From Anaeramoeba flamelloides (taxonomy: Eukaryota > Metamonada > Anaeramoebidae): a stretch of 64,000 nt of DNA. Both the position numbers and the translations under genes were made by a program. A model generated the notes under the pieces. That model was not told where the DNA came from. It searched no databases and saw nothing but the letters and a program-made list of their open reading frames with translations. Shown one piece after another: positions 63,722 to 64,000 of the stretch; within the stretch, counting starts at the first letter, position 1, and each line of letters starts with the position of its first letter. The DNA lies in the NCBI GenBank assembly GCA_027625915.1, contig JANTQA010000029.1, positions 186,001-250,000 on the forward strand, given 5' to 3'.

Positions 63722-63994
63722 CATTATTCTTATTATTATCATTATTAATATCATTATCGTTATTATTATTATTATCATTTTCTTCATTATTGATAATATT
63801 TTTATTGGAAATCAATTTGAAGAAAAATTTTCGAAAAAATTACAAAAAAAAAGAACATATTCTTTTTTCATGATTAAATTATTAGAATTTAATATTGATT
63901 GCAATATATTTAATAGTATTTTTAAAAATATTTTTAAAATTATTTTAATTTTATCAAAATATTTTTCAACTATTGTCAATTGATTTATACTCAT
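59182..63994 (-). CDS. Large Asn-rich helical protein with C-terminal coiled coil, unknown
   Basis: Three minus-strand frames (63994-63812, 63815-62304 and 62172-59182, the last open upstream to about 62340) chain into one protein of about 1,604 residues if one base is added in each of two homopolymers (63834-63839 and 62328-62336). The two downstream frames have no ATG near their start, which supports the chain. Order: about 55 hydrophobic residues; a poly-Asn run from a TTA/AAT microsatellite; a Leu/Ile/Phe-rich helical region that may be a HEAT-like solenoid; a Glu-Lys dipeptide run; more helical sequence including FYEPLRVLETTVKIINRLGI and LLLCNSLIQIFPEKI; a Ser/Pro patch; then about 200 residues of Lys/Glu coiled coil. 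I recognise no family. The gene could extend past the window edge, since only six bases precede the ATG. Confidence 0.6.
62328..62336. other. T9 run at an apparent frameshift
   Basis: The upstream frame ends KKKYSIIILI soon after this run, whereas the next frame is open back to it with no ATG. One more base in the run joins them. Confidence 0.55.
62904..62966 (-). repeat. Tandem TTTTCC repeat coding Glu-Lys
   Basis: Imperfect hexanucleotide repeat in the unknown gene, read on the minus strand as a Lys-Glu dipeptide run. Confidence 0.9.
63645..63720 (-). repeat. (TTA)n microsatellite coding poly-Asn
   Basis: About 25 TTA/ATT units read on the minus strand as AAT codons. The plus-strand poly-Ile frame is the antisense of this run and is not a gene. 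Confidence 0.95.
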
Positions 63995-64000
63995 AGAAAA

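Noticed and set aside
63636-63983. Plus-strand poly-Ile frame
   Set aside because: Pure by-product of the (TTA)n microsatellite that codes poly-Asn on the other strand.

Overview
The window looks like nuclear DNA of a protist with a very A+T-rich genome. Non-coding DNA is almost all A/T, and the proteins carry poly-Asn, Gln-Gly, Ser and Glu-Lys tracts. The genes are clearly eukaryotic and split by GT-AG introns. The composition recalls Dictyostelium-like amoebae or Anaeramoeba, but nothing here settles the taxon. I saw no tRNA, rRNA, CRISPR array, bacterial operon, virus-like element or intact transposase.

Eight protein-coding genes can be supported. From left to right: a calcineurin-A-type phosphatase (+, 2469-6790); the COPII coat subunit Sec24 (+, 11263-18578, four exons); proteasome subunit alpha-1/PSMA6 (-, 20924-22027, three exons); chaperonin subunit CCT7/eta (-, 24330-28309, three exons); ALG7/DPAGT1, the first enzyme of N-glycan assembly (-, 31746-32879, one exon); a giant coiled-coil protein of about 1,437 residues (-, 41819-46133); a Pumilio/PUF RNA-binding protein (+, 48248-55490, five exons); and an unrecognised Asn-rich protein of about 1,604 residues (-, 59182-63994). 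They are unrelated housekeeping genes, not a pathway cluster. Three of them (phosphatase, coiled-coil, unknown) read as continuous proteins only if one base is added or removed at a homopolymer, which suggests assembly errors.

Introns fall into two classes: short (101-229 bases) and long (1.25-3.3 kb). Several long introns and most long intergenic stretches hold non-autonomous DNA transposons (MITEs), recognised by inverted termini and usually a duplicated TA. I count about 19, roughly 10 kb. Family A (three copies), family B (two copies, TTAA target), family C (three copies) and family E (two copies) are multi-copy; others are single. Several TA-flanked families share the terminus AACYYC, suggesting one transposase source. 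The most notable details are a 98-base insertion inside one family-A copy with an 18-base target duplication, two MITEs that abut on one shared TA, a 650-base foldback element with about 240-base arms, and an exact 52-base duplication of the CCT7 3' end including its AATAAA signal.
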